From: Limnohabitans sp. MORI2
GTDB taxonomy: Bacteria > Pseudomonadota > Gammaproteobacteria > Burkholderiales > Burkholderiaceae_C
Reading direction: 5' to 3'
DNA length: 64,000 nucleotides
NCBI RefSeq assembly: GCF_027925025.1
Contig: NZ_AP027058.1
Span: forward strand, 1,054,001 to 1,118,000
Shown here: one piece after another, positions 43,521-52,931 of the stretch
Layout of the letters: the number at the start of each line of letters is the position of its first letter
Position numbering within the stretch: position 1 is the first letter of the stretch
Made by a program: the position numbers and the translations under genes
Notes under the pieces: model-generated
The model's input: only the letters and a program-made list of their open reading frames with translations
Database searches by the model: none
Told to the model about the DNA's origin: nothing

Positions 43521-46040
43521 ATGTTTTCTGTCATCACACCTTTCGCCTTAGGCTGGATCGCAGGCACGGCTTTGCAGTTGCAGCAGGCGCAGTTGTGGGC
43601 GGGTGAGGTGTATTGGGGTTTGGGTGCGACGGCGCTTATGTTGGCGTATGCCGTCGCTCGCTTGGATGCTTGGGGATTTACGTTCACGCGGCTAGATGTT
43701 TTTCCTTTTGTCCGCAGCGCCTTGGCTTTGTTTTCGCGTGCTTCAGCTAGCGCTATTTGGCATTCAGTGGTTTGGTGTGCGCTGGCCTGCACTTTGGCTT
43801 TTGCACAAGCAGGCGCACGGGCCAGTCACTATGCACAAAGCGCTCTGAACCCCGCAATCGAAGGCCGCACTTTGCACGTGGTGGGCATCGTGGCCAACTT
43901 GCCGCAGCGCATGGAAGACAGTGCGCGGTTTCGCTTCAAGGTGGAGTCGGCCCGTGATAACGATGGCGCACGGGTGCAGCTGCCGCCACAGTTGCTGCTG
44001 GGTTGGTATGGCAACCGATTGAATGGCAGTGACGACAAAGTGCAAGCCCCGCCCGCAGACTTGCGCCCCGGCGATCGCTGGCAACTGGCTGTGCGCCTCA
44101 AAGCGCCGCATGGCCACATCAACCCGCATGGTTTTGATTACGAGCTGTGGCTATGGGAGCAGGGCCTGCAAGCCACGGGCTATGTGCGTAACGGAGCCAA
44201 AGATGCGCCGCCGAAGTGGCTGGGCGGTACATGGGCATACCCTGTGGAGCGGCTGCGTCAGCATGTGCGCAGCGCCATTGATGCACGCGTGTCTGACCGC
44301 GCCATGGCGGGCGTTGTGGCGGCCTTGTTGGTGGGCGACCAAGCGGCGATTGAGCGTGCGGATTGGGATGTGTTTCGTGCCACGGGCGTGGCGCACCTCA
44401 TGGCAATTTCGGGTTTGCATATCACGGGTCTCGCGTGGCTGGCGGCACTGTGTGTGGGCTGGTTGTGGCGGCGCAGCGATGTGTGGTCGCCTCGCAAGCC
44501 TTGGAGCTTGTGGCTTCCTGCACCTATTGCTGCCAGTGCATGTGCCGCCATCGTGGCGCTGGCGTATGCGGTGTTCACCGGCTGGGGTGTGCCCGCGCAG
44601 CGCACGGTGTGGATGCTTGGGGTGGTCACGCTGCTGCGCGTGTATGGCTTGCGTTGGCCTTTGATGCAGGTGTGGCTGACCGTGTGTGCGGTGGTCCTGG
44701 CGCTAGACCCGTGGGCGTTGATGCAGGCAGGGTTTTGGCTCAGCTTTGTGGCGGTGGGGGTGTTATTTGCTTCTGGTTCTCATGACCAAGTCGCTGTCAG
44801 TTCGCTGTGGGCCGCCGCCCAACGCATGTGGCGCGAGCAGTGGCTGATGAGTGTGTGCTTGGCCCCGCTGACCTTGCTGCTGTTTCACCAAGTGTCTGTC
44901 GTGGGCTTGCTCGCCAACTTGCTGGCTGTGCCGTGGGTGACCTTGGTGATCACACCGCTGTGCATGCTAGGGCTGGTGTTGCCATTTGCGTGGAGCGTGG
45001 CGGCAGAGGCTTTGCAGGGGTTAGTGTGGCTACTCAAAGCGTGCGCGGGTGTGTCGTGGGCGCAGTGGTCGGCACCGGCTGCACCTTTGTGGGCGGGGGC
45101 AGCCGCGCTAGTAGGCATGAGCGTGTGGGCCATGCGCGTGCCCATGTGGCTGCGTTGGTTTAGCCTGGCCTTGGTGCTGCCCGTGCTCAGCTGGCAAACA
45201 CCGCGCCCAGCACACGGCACGTTTGAATTGGTGGCGGTTGACATGGGGCAGGGCCATGCCGTGTTGGTGCGCACCGCCACGCACAGCTTGCTCTACGACA
45301 CAGGGCCGCGCTACTCGGCTGAGACCGATGCAGGCCAACGCGTGCTCGTGCCGCTGCTGCGTGCATGGGGAGAGCGGCTAGACCGCATCATCATCAGCCA
45401 CCAAGACAGCGACCACAGTGGCGGCGCACCTGCGGTGATGGCGATGCAACCGCAAGCCGGTGTGTTGACGTCGATTGCGACCGAACACCCGCTGCAACAG
45501 TTGGGTGCGATGCAACGCTGCGAACGCGGGCAGTCGTGGGCATGGGATGGGGTTCAGTTTGAGGTGTTGCACCCAAGCGCGGCTGACTATGAACGCAAGC
45601 TCAAGCCCAATGCGCTGAGTTGTGTGTTGCGCGTGACAGCTTCGCGGTTGGAGACCAGAAGCACAATCGGTGCAGCCTTTCACGCCCTAAATGTGTCTGC
45701 CTTGCTCGCAGGCGACATCGAAGCTGCACAAGAGCAAGCGCTATTACAAAGCGGCCAAGCTCTGCAAGCCGATTGGTTGCTGGTGCCGCATCACGGCAGC
45801 GCCACATCGTCGACGCAAGCTTTTTTAGAAGCGGTTGATCCCAGCATCGCTATCGTGCAAGCGGGCTACCGCAATCGCTTCGGTCATCCAAGGCCGGATG
45901 TGCTGCAGCGCTACAGCGACTTAGGGGTGCTCGTGGTGCAAACACCCCGTTGTGGTGCATCGACTTGGCGCAGCGAACACCCCAAGTTGGTGCAATGTGA
46001 GCGAAATCAAAGACAACGCTATTGGCAACACGTATTCTGA
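43521..46040 (+). CDS. comEC: ComEC/Rec2-type DNA internalisation channel
   Basis: Inner-membrane protein that carries single-stranded DNA into the cytoplasm during natural transformation, 839 aa from ATG 43521. Order: N-terminal helices with a DUF4131-type soluble part (RTLHVVGIVANLPQRM), the Competence domain with its helices (DVFRATGVAHLMAISGLHITGLA), and a C-terminal metallo-beta-lactamase-like nuclease domain (VDMGQGHAVLV, metal motif SHQDSDHSGG, PHHGSATSS). All parts are present and unbroken, so the gene looks functional. A GTG at 43476 is possible but overlaps the terminator region. No other com genes are nearby. Confidence 0.93.
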   Translation: MFSVITPFALGWIAGTALQLQQAQLWAGEVYWGLGATALMLAYAVARLDAWGFTFTRLDVFPFVRSALALFSRASASAIWHSVVWCALACTLAFAQAGARASHYAQSALNPAIEGRTLHVVGIVANLPQRMEDSARFRFKVESARDNDGARVQLPPQLLLGWYGNRLNGSDDKVQAPPADLRPGDRWQLAVRLKAPHGHINPHGFDYELWLWEQGLQATGYVRNGAKDAPPKWLGGTWAYPVERLRQHVRSAIDARVSDRAMAGVVAALLVGDQAAIERADWDVFRATGVAHLMAISGLHITGLAWLAALCVGWLWRRSDVWSPRKPWSLWLPAPIAASACAAIVALAYAVFTGWGVPAQRTVWMLGVVTLLRVYGLRWPLMQVWLTVCAVVLALDPWALMQAGFWLSFVAVGVLFASGSHDQVAVSSLWAAAQRMWREQWLMSVCLAPLTLLLFHQVSVVGLLANLLAVPWVTLVITPLCMLGLVLPFAWSVAAEALQGLVWLLKACAGVSWAQWSAPAAPLWAGAAALVGMSVWAMRVPMWLRWFSLALVLPVLSWQTPRPAHGTFELVAVDMGQGHAVLVRTATHSLLYDTGPRYSAETDAGQRVLVPLLRAWGERLDRIIISHQDSDHSGGAPAVMAMQPQAGVLTSIATEHPLQQLGAMQRCERGQSWAWDGVQFEVLHPSAADYERKLKPNALSCVLRVTASRLETRSTIGAAFHALNVSALLAGDIEAAQEQALLQSGQALQADWLLVPHHGSATSSTQAFLEAVDPSIAIVQAGYRNRFGHPRPDVLQRYSDLGVLVVQTPRCGASTWRSEHPKLVQCERNQRQRYWQHVF

Positions 46041-46085
46041 GAGCTGGCACTTTACTTGCGTAAGAGAGTGCAGGAGTTCCCTGAT

Positions 46086-47531
46086 ATGCACAAGTTTGAT
46101 GAAATGTATGCCCAGCTGCCATTTGTAGACAGCGCGGTGCGCCCCCACTACCGGAACTACTTGGACTGGCTCAAGCGCCAAGATCCACAAACCATGCGCG
46201 ACAGGCGCGAAGAAGCCGAGATGATTTTTCGCCGTGTCGGTATCACCTTTGCGGTGTACGGCGACAAAGACGAAGACGGTGCTGGGACTGAACGCCTCAT
46301 TCCATTTGATTTGATTCCCCGCATCATCCCCGCCCATGAGTGGACCAGTATGCAAAAGGGTTTGGTACAGCGGGTGAATGCGCTCAATATGTTCATTCAT
46401 GACGTGTATCACGAGCAAGGCATTCTCAAAGCGGGCATCATCCCCAGCGAACAAATTTTGAACAACGCCCAATACCGCCCTGAGATGCGTTGGGTCGATG
46501 TCCCACACAAGGTGTATTCGCAAATCAGTGGCATTGACATCGTGCGTGCGCCCGATGCCCAAGGCAATGGTGAGTACTACGTGCTCGAAGACAACTTGCG
46601 CGTACCCAGCGGTGTGAGCTACATGCTGGAAGACCGCAAGATGATGATGCGACTCTTCCCTGAGTTGTTCAGTCAGCACCGCGTGGCCCCCGTGGCGCAT
46701 TACCCCGACTTGTTGTTAGAGACTTTGCGTGCCAGCAGCCCATCGACCACCGACAACCCAACGGTGGTGGTGCTCACACCTGGCATGTACAACAGCGCCT
46801 ACTTCGAACACGCTTTCTTGGCGCAACAAATGGGTGTGGAGTTGGTCGAAGGCCAAGACCTGTTTGTGAAAGATAACTTTGTCTACATGCGCACCACGCG
46901 CGGGCCTAAACGTGTAGATGTGATTTACCGCCGAGTGGATGACGATTTCTTAGACCCACAGGTGTTTAGACCTAACTCCACCTTGGGTTGCGCGGGCTTG
47001 ATGGAGGTCTACAAAGCCGGGCATGTGAATATTTGTAACGCCGTGGGCACGGGCATTGCCGACGACAAATCGATCTACCCCTACGTGCCGCAAATGATTG
47101 AGTTTTATTTGGGCGAGAAGCCCATCCTCAACAACGTGCCGACTTTCCAATGCCGCAAGAAGGAAGACCTAGATTACACGCTGGCGCATTTGAGTGAGCT
47201 GGTGGTGAAGGAAGTCCACGGTGCAGGGGGCTATGGCATGCTGGTCGGACCTGCGGCAACCAAGGCTGAGATTGAGGAGTTTCGTGCTGTGCTCAAGGCC
47301 AAGCCCGATGGCTACATCTCGCAGCCCACACTGAGTTTGTCGAGCTGCCCGACCTATGTGGAAAGCGGCATTGCGCCACGCCACATCGACTTGCGCCCGT
47401 TTGTGCTGAGTGGCAAGAGCGTGCAAATGGTGCCCGGCGGCTTGACCCGCGTGGCGCTGAAAGAAGGCTCACTGGTGGTGAACTCGTCTCAAGGCGGCGG
47501 CACCAAAGACACATGGATTCTTGAGGTTTGA
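46086..47531 (+). CDS. Circularly permuted ATP-grasp protein, stand-alone
   Basis: 481 aa from ATG 46086 (ribosome site caggag). COG2308 type: ITFAVYGDKDEDG, LVQRVNALNMFIHDVYHEQGI, LEDNLRVPSGVSYMLE, TPGMYNSAYFEHAF, LVEGQDLFVKDNFVYMRTT (in parts), YRRVDDDFLDP, VKEVHGAGGYGM and ARHIDLRPFV. It is predicted to form an amide or peptide bond using ATP. The alpha-E gene starts two bases after its stop. This pair is the split form of the fusion protein at 36705-39341. It seems soluble. Target unknown. Confidence 0.9.
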   Translation: MHKFDEMYAQLPFVDSAVRPHYRNYLDWLKRQDPQTMRDRREEAEMIFRRVGITFAVYGDKDEDGAGTERLIPFDLIPRIIPAHEWTSMQKGLVQRVNALNMFIHDVYHEQGILKAGIIPSEQILNNAQYRPEMRWVDVPHKVYSQISGIDIVRAPDAQGNGEYYVLEDNLRVPSGVSYMLEDRKMMMRLFPELFSQHRVAPVAHYPDLLLETLRASSPSTTDNPTVVVLTPGMYNSAYFEHAFLAQQMGVELVEGQDLFVKDNFVYMRTTRGPKRVDVIYRRVDDDFLDPQVFRPNSTLGCAGLMEVYKAGHVNICNAVGTGIADDKSIYPYVPQMIEFYLGEKPILNNVPTFQCRKKEDLDYTLAHLSELVVKEVHGAGGYGMLVGPAATKAEIEEFRAVLKAKPDGYISQPTLSLSSCPTYVESGIAPRHIDLRPFVLSGKSVQMVPGGLTRVALKEGSLVVNSSQGGGTKDTWILEV

Positions 47532-47533
47532 AA

Positions 47534-48487
47534 ATGCTGAGCCGTACTGCCGACCATTTATTTTGGATGTCCCGCTACACCGAGCGGGCTGAAAACACCG
47601 CACGTTTGTTGGATGTGAACTACCAAACCTCGTTGCTGCCGCAATCTGCTGAAGTGGCGTTGCTGGGGTGGGAAGGCTTGCTGTCCATCAGCGAGTTGCT
47701 GCCCGCCTACCAAGCGCGTCATGGTGATGTCACGCCTCAGCGCGTGATGGAGTTCATGGTGAAGGACGAGAGCAACCCTTCTTCCATCATCTCGTGTCTG
47801 CGTGCTGCGCGTGAGAACGCACGTGCGGTGCGTGGCACCCTGACCACCGAAGTCTGGGAGACACAAAACCAAACTTGGTTGGAGTTGAATCGTTTGCTCA
47901 AGGGCGGTTTGCTAGAGCGCGACCCTGGGGAGTTTTTTGAATGGGTCAAATTCCGTTCGCACCTTTCACGCGGCGTGACCGTGGGCACCATGTTGATGGA
48001 CGAAGCCTTGCACTTCATGCGCTTGGGCACCTTCCTTGAGCGTGCTGATAACACCGCACGCCTGGTGGATGTGAAGTTCCACGCCGTGCATGGCGACTTA
48101 TTTGCCGATGGCAGCGAGAAAGCCCAGCAACACGACTTCTACCACTGGAGCGCGATTTTGCGCAGCGTGTCCGGCTTTGAGATTTACCGCAAGGTGTATC
48201 GCGATGTGATTCACCCCGAACGTGTGGCCGAGTTGTTGATCTTGCGCGCGGATATGCCGCGCTCCTTGCATGCATGCATGAAGGAAGTCGTGAGCAATAT
48301 TGCGATGGTGTCGGATGACCGCTCGTTAGAGAGCTATCGACGAGCCGGCAAGCTGTGCGCGGAAATGGAATTTGGCCGCATCGAAGAAATTTTGGCCAAC
48401 GGATTACACGCCTATCTCACACAGTTCTTAGACCGCGTGAATGAAATAGGCGCGTGTATCAGCCGAGAGTTTTTGATGCCGAATTGA
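47534..48487 (+). CDS. Alpha-E domain protein (DUF403), stand-alone
   Basis: 317 aa, entirely helical by appearance, starting LSRTADHLFWMSRYTERAEN, the alpha-E signature also found in the fusion protein. Family knowledge: occurs with COG2308 ATP-grasp and transglutaminase-like genes, probably as a partner or substrate-binding module. TTG 47528 is an alternative, two codons earlier. Convergent with rho; the two stops are 7 bases apart. Confidence 0.88.
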   Translation: MLSRTADHLFWMSRYTERAENTARLLDVNYQTSLLPQSAEVALLGWEGLLSISELLPAYQARHGDVTPQRVMEFMVKDESNPSSIISCLRAARENARAVRGTLTTEVWETQNQTWLELNRLLKGGLLERDPGEFFEWVKFRSHLSRGVTVGTMLMDEALHFMRLGTFLERADNTARLVDVKFHAVHGDLFADGSEKAQQHDFYHWSAILRSVSGFEIYRKVYRDVIHPERVAELLILRADMPRSLHACMKEVVSNIAMVSDDRSLESYRRAGKLCAEMEFGRIEEILANGLHAYLTQFLDRVNEIGACISREFLMPN

Positions 48488-48494
48488 TGGCGGC

Positions 48495-49757
48495 TTAACC
48501 GCCGCGACGCATCATGTCGAAGAACTCGACGTTGGACTTGGTCGCCTTCATGCTCTTCAACACCATTTCCATGGATTCGATCTCGTCCATGTTGTACATG
48601 AACTGGCGCAGGATGCGGGTCTTTTGCAAGATCTCAGGTGGCAACAACATCTCTTCGCGGCGGGTGCCGCTGCGGTTGAGTTGAATCGCTGGGAACACAC
48701 GCTTTTCGTACAAGCGGCGGTCGAGGTGAATTTCACAGTTACCTGTGCCTTTGAATTCTTCAAAGATCACTTCGTCCATGCGACTGCCGGTGTCGACCAA
48801 GGCCGTGGCGATGATGGTGAGTGAGCCACCTTCTTCTACTTTGCGGGCTGCACCAAAGAAGCGCTTGGGGCGTTGCAAGGCGTTGGAGTCCACACCGCCT
48901 GACAGCACTTTGCCCGATGAAGGCACGACGTTGTTGTAAGCGCGGGCAAGGCGGGTGATGGAGTCGAGCAAGATGACCACATCTTTTTTCAGTTCGACCA
49001 AACGCTTGGCGCGTTCGATCACCATCTCAGCCACGTGCACGTGGCGTGCGGCGGGTTCGTCAAACGTCGAGGCAATCACTTCGGCTTTGACCGAGCGCTG
49101 CATTTCTGTCACTTCTTCAGGGCGCTCGTCCACCAGCAACACCATCATGTGGGCGTCGGGGTAGTTGGCCGAAATGGCGTGGGCGATGTGCTGCATCATC
49201 ACGGTCTTACCGCTCTTGGGCGGTGCGACGACCAAGGCGCGTTGGCCTTTGCCGATGGGCGCAATGATGTCGATGATGCGGCCGGTGATGTTTTCTTCGC
49301 CTTTGATTTCGCGTTCCAACTTCATCTGTTCGCGCGGGAAGAGCGGGGTCAAGTTTTCAAACATGACCTTGTGCTTGTTGTTCTCAGGCAGGTCGTTGTT
49401 GACCTTGTCGAGTTTGGTCAAAGCGAAGTAACGCTCGCCATCTTTTGGGATGCGCACTTCGCCTTCAATCATGTCGCCGGTGTGCAGGTTAAAGCGGCGC
49501 ACTTGGCTGGGGCTGATGTAGATGTCGTCTGTCGATGCGGTGTAGCTGGTGTCGGGGCTACGCAAGAAGCCAAAGCCGTCGGGCAAGATTTCGAGCACGC
49601 CGTCGGCAAACACTTGTTCGCCCGCTTTGGCACGCTTTTTGATGATGGCAAACATCAGCTCTTGCTTGCGCATGCGGCCCGTGTTTTCGATTTCGAGGGC
49701 TTCAGCTTGTTTCAGCACTTCAGACACGTGCAGTGCCTTGAGTTCGTTCAGATGCAT
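48495..49757 (-). CDS. rho: Transcription termination factor Rho
   Basis: Hexameric RNA helicase that ends transcription, 420 aa from ATG 49757 ([14 protein letters not shown]). N-terminal Rho domain and RNA-binding cold-shock fold ([24 protein letters not shown]), Walker A APPKSGKT, Walker B VVILLDS and the Q/R-loop regions are complete. Upstream in-frame codons to 49790 lack the family start. trxA lies upstream on the same strand but a strong terminator separates them; the gap holds a leader of about 140 bases that may serve Rho's known self-control. Confidence 0.97.
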   Translation of the reverse strand: MHLNELKALHVSEVLKQAEALEIENTGRMRKQELMFAIIKKRAKAGEQVFADGVLEILPDGFGFLRSPDTSYTASTDDIYISPSQVRRFNLHTGDMIEGEVRIPKDGERYFALTKLDKVNNDLPENNKHKVMFENLTPLFPREQMKLEREIKGEENITGRIIDIIAPIGKGQRALVVAPPKSGKTVMMQHIAHAISANYPDAHMMVLLVDERPEEVTEMQRSVKAEVIASTFDEPAARHVHVAEMVIERAKRLVELKKDVVILLDSITRLARAYNNVVPSSGKVLSGGVDSNALQRPKRFFGAARKVEEGGSLTIIATALVDTGSRMDEVIFEEFKGTGNCEIHLDRRLYEKRVFPAIQLNRSGTRREEMLLPPEILQKTRILRQFMYNMDEIESMEMVLKSMKATKSNVEFFDMMRRGG

Positions 49758-49898
49758 CTTGGGACTCCAATACGGGAGTTCGTTAAACAAATAGGGTGGG
49801 GGGAGGTCGCTGCGAGGAGAGAAATACCTCTAGACCGGAATTCAAGCCCTGATGGGGAGCCGAGTAGCCTCATGGGCTGCAAGGTGAATTCGGTTCGA

Positions 49899-49904
49899 AT
49901 TATG
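49899..49904 (-). promoter_or_regulatory. Possible -10 box (CATAAT) of rho
   Basis: CATAAT on the minus strand, five of six matches, lies about 140 bases before the rho start and directly after the trxA terminator. The matching -35 would fall inside the terminator hairpin (TCGTCT, three of six). The inferred untranslated leader is 49758-49891. Confidence 0.3.
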
Positions 49905-49909
49905 ACAGG

Positions 49910-49945
49910 AAAAAAGCCCGCAGACGAACCATCTGCAGGCTTTTT
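49910..49945 (-). terminator. Intrinsic terminator of trxA
   Basis: On the minus strand: aaaaagcctgcaga, loop tggttcg, tctgcgggcttttt. The stem of 12-14 pairs has one mismatch and ends in a T run. It starts 23 bases after the trxA stop. Confidence 0.9.
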
Positions 49946-49967
49946 GTTGAGGGCGTTTAACGCAGAA

Positions 49968-50300
49968 TCAGGCCAATTGCTGGTTGATAAAGTCAGTCAA
50001 CTGGGCTTTGCTCATGGCGCCCACTTTGGTGGCAGCGAGTTGACCGCCTTTGAACACCATCAGGGTAGGGATGCCACGGATGCCCAATTTACCTGGGATG
50101 TCACGGTTTTCGTCCACGTTCATTTTGGCGATTTGGAGCTTGCCTTCGTAGGCGGTAGCCACTTCGTCCAAGATGGGGGCAATCATTTTGCAAGGACCGC
50201 ACCATTCGGCCCAGTAGTCCACCAAGACGGGTTTGTCAGCTTGCAGGACGTCTGCTTCAAAGCTGGAGTCGGTGATGTGTTTGATCAAATCGCTGGCCAT
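49968..50300 (-). CDS. trxA: Thioredoxin 1
   Basis: Cytoplasmic dithiol reductase, 110 aa from ATG 50300 (ribosome site gaggaa). Active site WCGPC within [10 protein letters not shown], cis-Pro in [12 protein letters not shown], and the D26-type buried Asp in VLVDYWA are present. Upstream of rho, the usual trxA-rho order in proteobacteria. Divergent from the FrnE-like gene. Confidence 0.97.
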   Translation of the reverse strand: MASDLIKHITDSSFEADVLQADKPVLVDYWAEWCGPCKMIAPILDEVATAYEGKLQIAKMNVDENRDIPGKLGIRGIPTLMVFKGGQLAATKVGAMSKAQLTDFINQQLA

Positions 50301-50371
50301 GGTTTTATTTCCTCTTTCAATTGGCGATAGAGCTACAGTTGGGGGCATTGTGGCAGAAACCAAGTATCCCC

Positions 50372-51025
50372 ATGAAAACTCTCACCATTGATGTTGTCTC
50401 CGATGTTGTGTGCCCCTGGTGCTATGTGGGCAAGCGCCGCTTAGAGCGAGCTTTGGCACTTTTAGCAGTTCAGCACCCCGATGTGGACCCTGTGGTGCAG
50501 TGGCACACATTTCAGCTCAACCCCGACATGCCTCCTGAGGGCATGGCCCGAGCCTATTATGTGAGCCGCAAGTTTGGGGAAGATGCCTCCGCGATTTATG
50601 ACCGAGTGGCCGCTGTCGGTAAAGAGGTGGGGATTGCATTCGCATTTGACAACATCAGTCGTCAGCCCAACACGGTAGTGGCGCACAGTTTGATCGCTGT
50701 GTCTGAGCCAGGCCTGCAACAAGATGCAATGGTAGAAGCCTTTTTCAAAGCCTATTTCATTGACGGCCTCGATTTGACGGAGGCTTCGGTATTGATGGAC
50801 GTTGCGCAGTCTGCGGGCATGGACCGTGCTGCGGCTGAGCAGCATTTGCAAAACTCAGCCTTGCATAGCCAAACCATTGACAGCGACAAAGCCGCGCGTG
50901 AGATGGGCATTACGGGTGTGCCATTTTTTATCTTCAATCGACAGGTAGGTTTGTCTGGCGCGCACGAAGCCGAAACCTTGCTTCAAGGCATGGTGGAGGC
51001 GATGAACGCCGCTACCGACGATTAA
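50372..51025 (+). CDS. DsbA-family oxidoreductase, FrnE-like
   Basis: 217 aa from ATG 50372 with no signal peptide, so cytoplasmic. Thioredoxin fold with helical insertion; active-site CPWC in [19 protein letters not shown], and cis-Pro in GVPFFIFN. FrnE and 2-hydroxychromene isomerase relatives are either cytoplasmic disulfide isomerases or detox enzymes; the CxxC pair makes a redox role more likely. Its stop TAA shares the palindrome TTAA with the convergent FocA-type gene. Confidence 0.88.
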   Translation: MKTLTIDVVSDVVCPWCYVGKRRLERALALLAVQHPDVDPVVQWHTFQLNPDMPPEGMARAYYVSRKFGEDASAIYDRVAAVGKEVGIAFAFDNISRQPNTVVAHSLIAVSEPGLQQDAMVEAFFKAYFIDGLDLTEASVLMDVAQSAGMDRAAAEQHLQNSALHSQTIDSDKAAREMGITGVPFFIFNRQVGLSGAHEAETLLQGMVEAMNAATDD

Positions 51026-51894
51026 CGTTTTTCAATCAACGGCGTCGCGTTTGGCGATGCCGCTGCGGCCACGCGGTAAATCAAGTGGTAGACCAATCCC
51101 ACAAATACGCTGCCACCCACCAAGTTGCCCAAAATCACGGGGCCTAAGTTGCCCAACATGCCGCTCACTGTGAGCGTGTTGCCTGCAGCGCCAATGACAT
51201 TCATCGCAGTAGCAGGCTCCGCGTATTGAATGATGAGTGCGAGCTGCATGAAATACATATTGGCAATGCTGTGCTCAAACCCTGCAGCCACAAAAGCAGT
51301 GATCGGAAAGATGATGGCCAACACTTTGTCCACCACGCTGCGGCCCGCCATGGCCATCCACACGGCCATGCACACCAACACATTGCACAAAACGCCTTTG
51401 AAGAAGGCTTCGTGCCATACCAAGTTTTGCTTGGCGAACGCGATCTTCAAGACGGTATTGCCAATCGCACCGCCATTGGCGTGGGTGTGACCGCTCAAGT
51501 ACACCAGCAAGGCCAAGCCGGTGGTTCCGACTAAGTTGGCCGCACACACTAGCACCCAGTTACGCAGCACTTCGCGGCTGGTGATTTGCCCATCGGCCCA
51601 AGCCATGGCCAGCAAGTTGTTGCCAGTGAAGAGTTCAGCGCCTGCGATGACCACCAAGATCAGACCTAAGCAAAACACAAAACCGCCGAGCAATTGGCTG
51701 ATGGCGAAGCTCAGGCTCGCATCCGATTTGATGATGACAAAAAACATGCCGCCCAAGCCAATGAATGCCCCCGCCAGCAAGCCCAGCATGAGCAAGGGCA
51801 GGGTGGCCATGTGCGCTTTGGCAACGCCCACGGTTTCAACCTTGAGGGCAATTTCTTTGGGGGCGTAGGCATCAGAGCCAAAGAGTTCGGGCAT
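51022..51894 (-). CDS. Formate/nitrite transporter (FocA/NirC family)
   Basis: Pentameric inner-membrane channel for small monovalent anions, 290 aa, about six helices with the inverted repeats of the family: GGMFFVIIKSD..LGGFVFCLGLILVVIAGAELFTGNN (in parts), and the pore-loop motif AAGFEHSIANMYF with its central His. Substrate could be formate, nitrite, hydrosulfide or lactate. No nir, pfl or fdh genes adjoin it, so the substrate stays open. ATG 51894 follows a normal spacing. Confidence 0.92.
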   Translation of the reverse strand: MPELFGSDAYAPKEIALKVETVGVAKAHMATLPLLMLGLLAGAFIGLGGMFFVIIKSDASLSFAISQLLGGFVFCLGLILVVIAGAELFTGNNLLAMAWADGQITSREVLRNWVLVCAANLVGTTGLALLVYLSGHTHANGGAIGNTVLKIAFAKQNLVWHEAFFKGVLCNVLVCMAVWMAMAGRSVVDKVLAIIFPITAFVAAGFEHSIANMYFMQLALIIQYAEPATAMNVIGAAGNTLTVSGMLGNLGPVILGNLVGGSVFVGLVYHLIYRVAAAASPNATPLIEKR

Positions 51895-51979
51895 GGTGTG
51901 TTTCGTTGGTGTTGATTTGGCTAATTTACTACTTCAACTGGCAGAATTGGTGTACTCATTTGTTTTTCGGAGTCGATTC

Positions 51980-52270
51980 ATGTCTCAACCTCCTTCCAAT
52001 ATGGTGCGTGCCTTGGTCTTGCGCGAGCTAGAGTCGGGTACGCGCGACGATGGCTTGTGGTTGCAGGCCATGTTTGAATCGAACATGGACAAAACCAAAG
52101 CGCAAGTGCGCTACATCGAGCTGCGTTCGCAGGCCCTGCAGGGCGATGTCAAAGGGATGTTGATCAAACAGATTCGAGGCGCGGTCGCACAAGACAGTGG
52201 TGTGCGCCTGAATAACGCCAGTTTGGCTGAGTACTTGGCCGCGAAAACTACTTCTTCAGGGCGTAAGTAG
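51980..52270 (+). CDS. Unknown 96-aa soluble protein
   Basis: No family recognised. From ATG 51980 (ribosome site cggag at 51968-51972) the protein is helical and charged: VRALVLRELESGTRDDGLW, then QVRYIELRSQALQGDVKGMLIKQ, and a tail ending in KTTSSGRK. The in-frame region upstream (from 51893) reads as a hydrophobic stretch out of the focA promoter and is not included. Its 3' end overlaps the next, convergent gene by 23 bases. Probably a conserved small hypothetical protein of Burkholderiales. Confidence 0.6.
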   Translation: MSQPPSNMVRALVLRELESGTRDDGLWLQAMFESNMDKTKAQVRYIELRSQALQGDVKGMLIKQIRGAVAQDSGVRLNNASLAEYLAAKTTSSGRK

Positions 52271-52877
52271 GCCGTAGATTCGGTGGCAGCAAAAGCACAG
52301 GCACGCACTTTTGGGGCTTGACTTGTGACTGCTTGATCGATTCAAACAATTTGGTTTGTGCCGAGGGCACCGGCAACTTGAATTCTTCGTAATTCATGAT
52401 GCGTGTGTTGGCCGCTTTGCGCTGCAACAACTGAGACGTCATCATGTGCATGTAAGCATCCTTGGCACTGTCAGGCCAAATGTCCCATTCTTCGCGGAAA
52501 GTTTTGACGTGAGCCCGCAAAAACGCGTCCAGCTCTTTGTGCTCGACTTCGTGTTGGATGGTTTCAAACGCCCTGTCGACGAAAGGCTGAATGTCATCTG
52601 GCTCTTGCGGAGCATTGACTTCGGCGTTGGTTGATTCGGTCGTCTCGGGAGGGGGCGCTGTTTCGACAACTGAGGGTGTTTCTGCCATGCTGTCGGCAGA
52701 GGTATCTTCACCAGACGGCTTCGCATCGACGACCTCTTCGGCGGTCTCGACGCCCTCGGGTGGCGCATCGGAGTCAGAGGTTTGTGCCACCTCAACGGGC
52801 GCGTCAACGCCCTCAGACACCGCTTGGGTGTCTGCCGTGGAATCTTCTTGTGCTACTTCAGTCGTTTCTTCTGCCAT
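52248..52877 (-). CDS. Unknown protein with long acidic low-complexity N-terminus
   Basis: 209 aa. Residues 1-95 are nearly all Glu, Asp, Ala, Thr, Ser, Val and Pro (for example VAQEDSTADTQAV) with no Lys or Arg except one, which suggests a disordered acidic arm. Residues 96-209 look like a helical domain (FVDRAFETIQHEVEHKELDAFLRAH and REEWDIWPDSAKDAYMHMM in parts) with a basic C-terminus. No leader. The family is not recognised. Convergent overlap of 23 bases with the 96-aa gene. Confidence 0.6.
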   Translation of the reverse strand: MAEETTEVAQEDSTADTQAVSEGVDAPVEVAQTSDSDAPPEGVETAEEVVDAKPSGEDTSADSMAETPSVVETAPPPETTESTNAEVNAPQEPDDIQPFVDRAFETIQHEVEHKELDAFLRAHVKTFREEWDIWPDSAKDAYMHMMTSQLLQRKAANTRIMNYEEFKLPVPSAQTKLFESIKQSQVKPQKCVPVLLLPPNLRPTYALKK

Positions 52878-52931
52878 CCCATCGGCATCGGTATGAATTG
52901 AGAATTCTTAAGCGCTGACCAGCAAATATTT

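Noticed and set aside
49035..50330. 431-codon plus-strand frame opposite rho and trxA
   Set aside because: Spans two real genes and the terminator on the other strand; no resemblance to a family.
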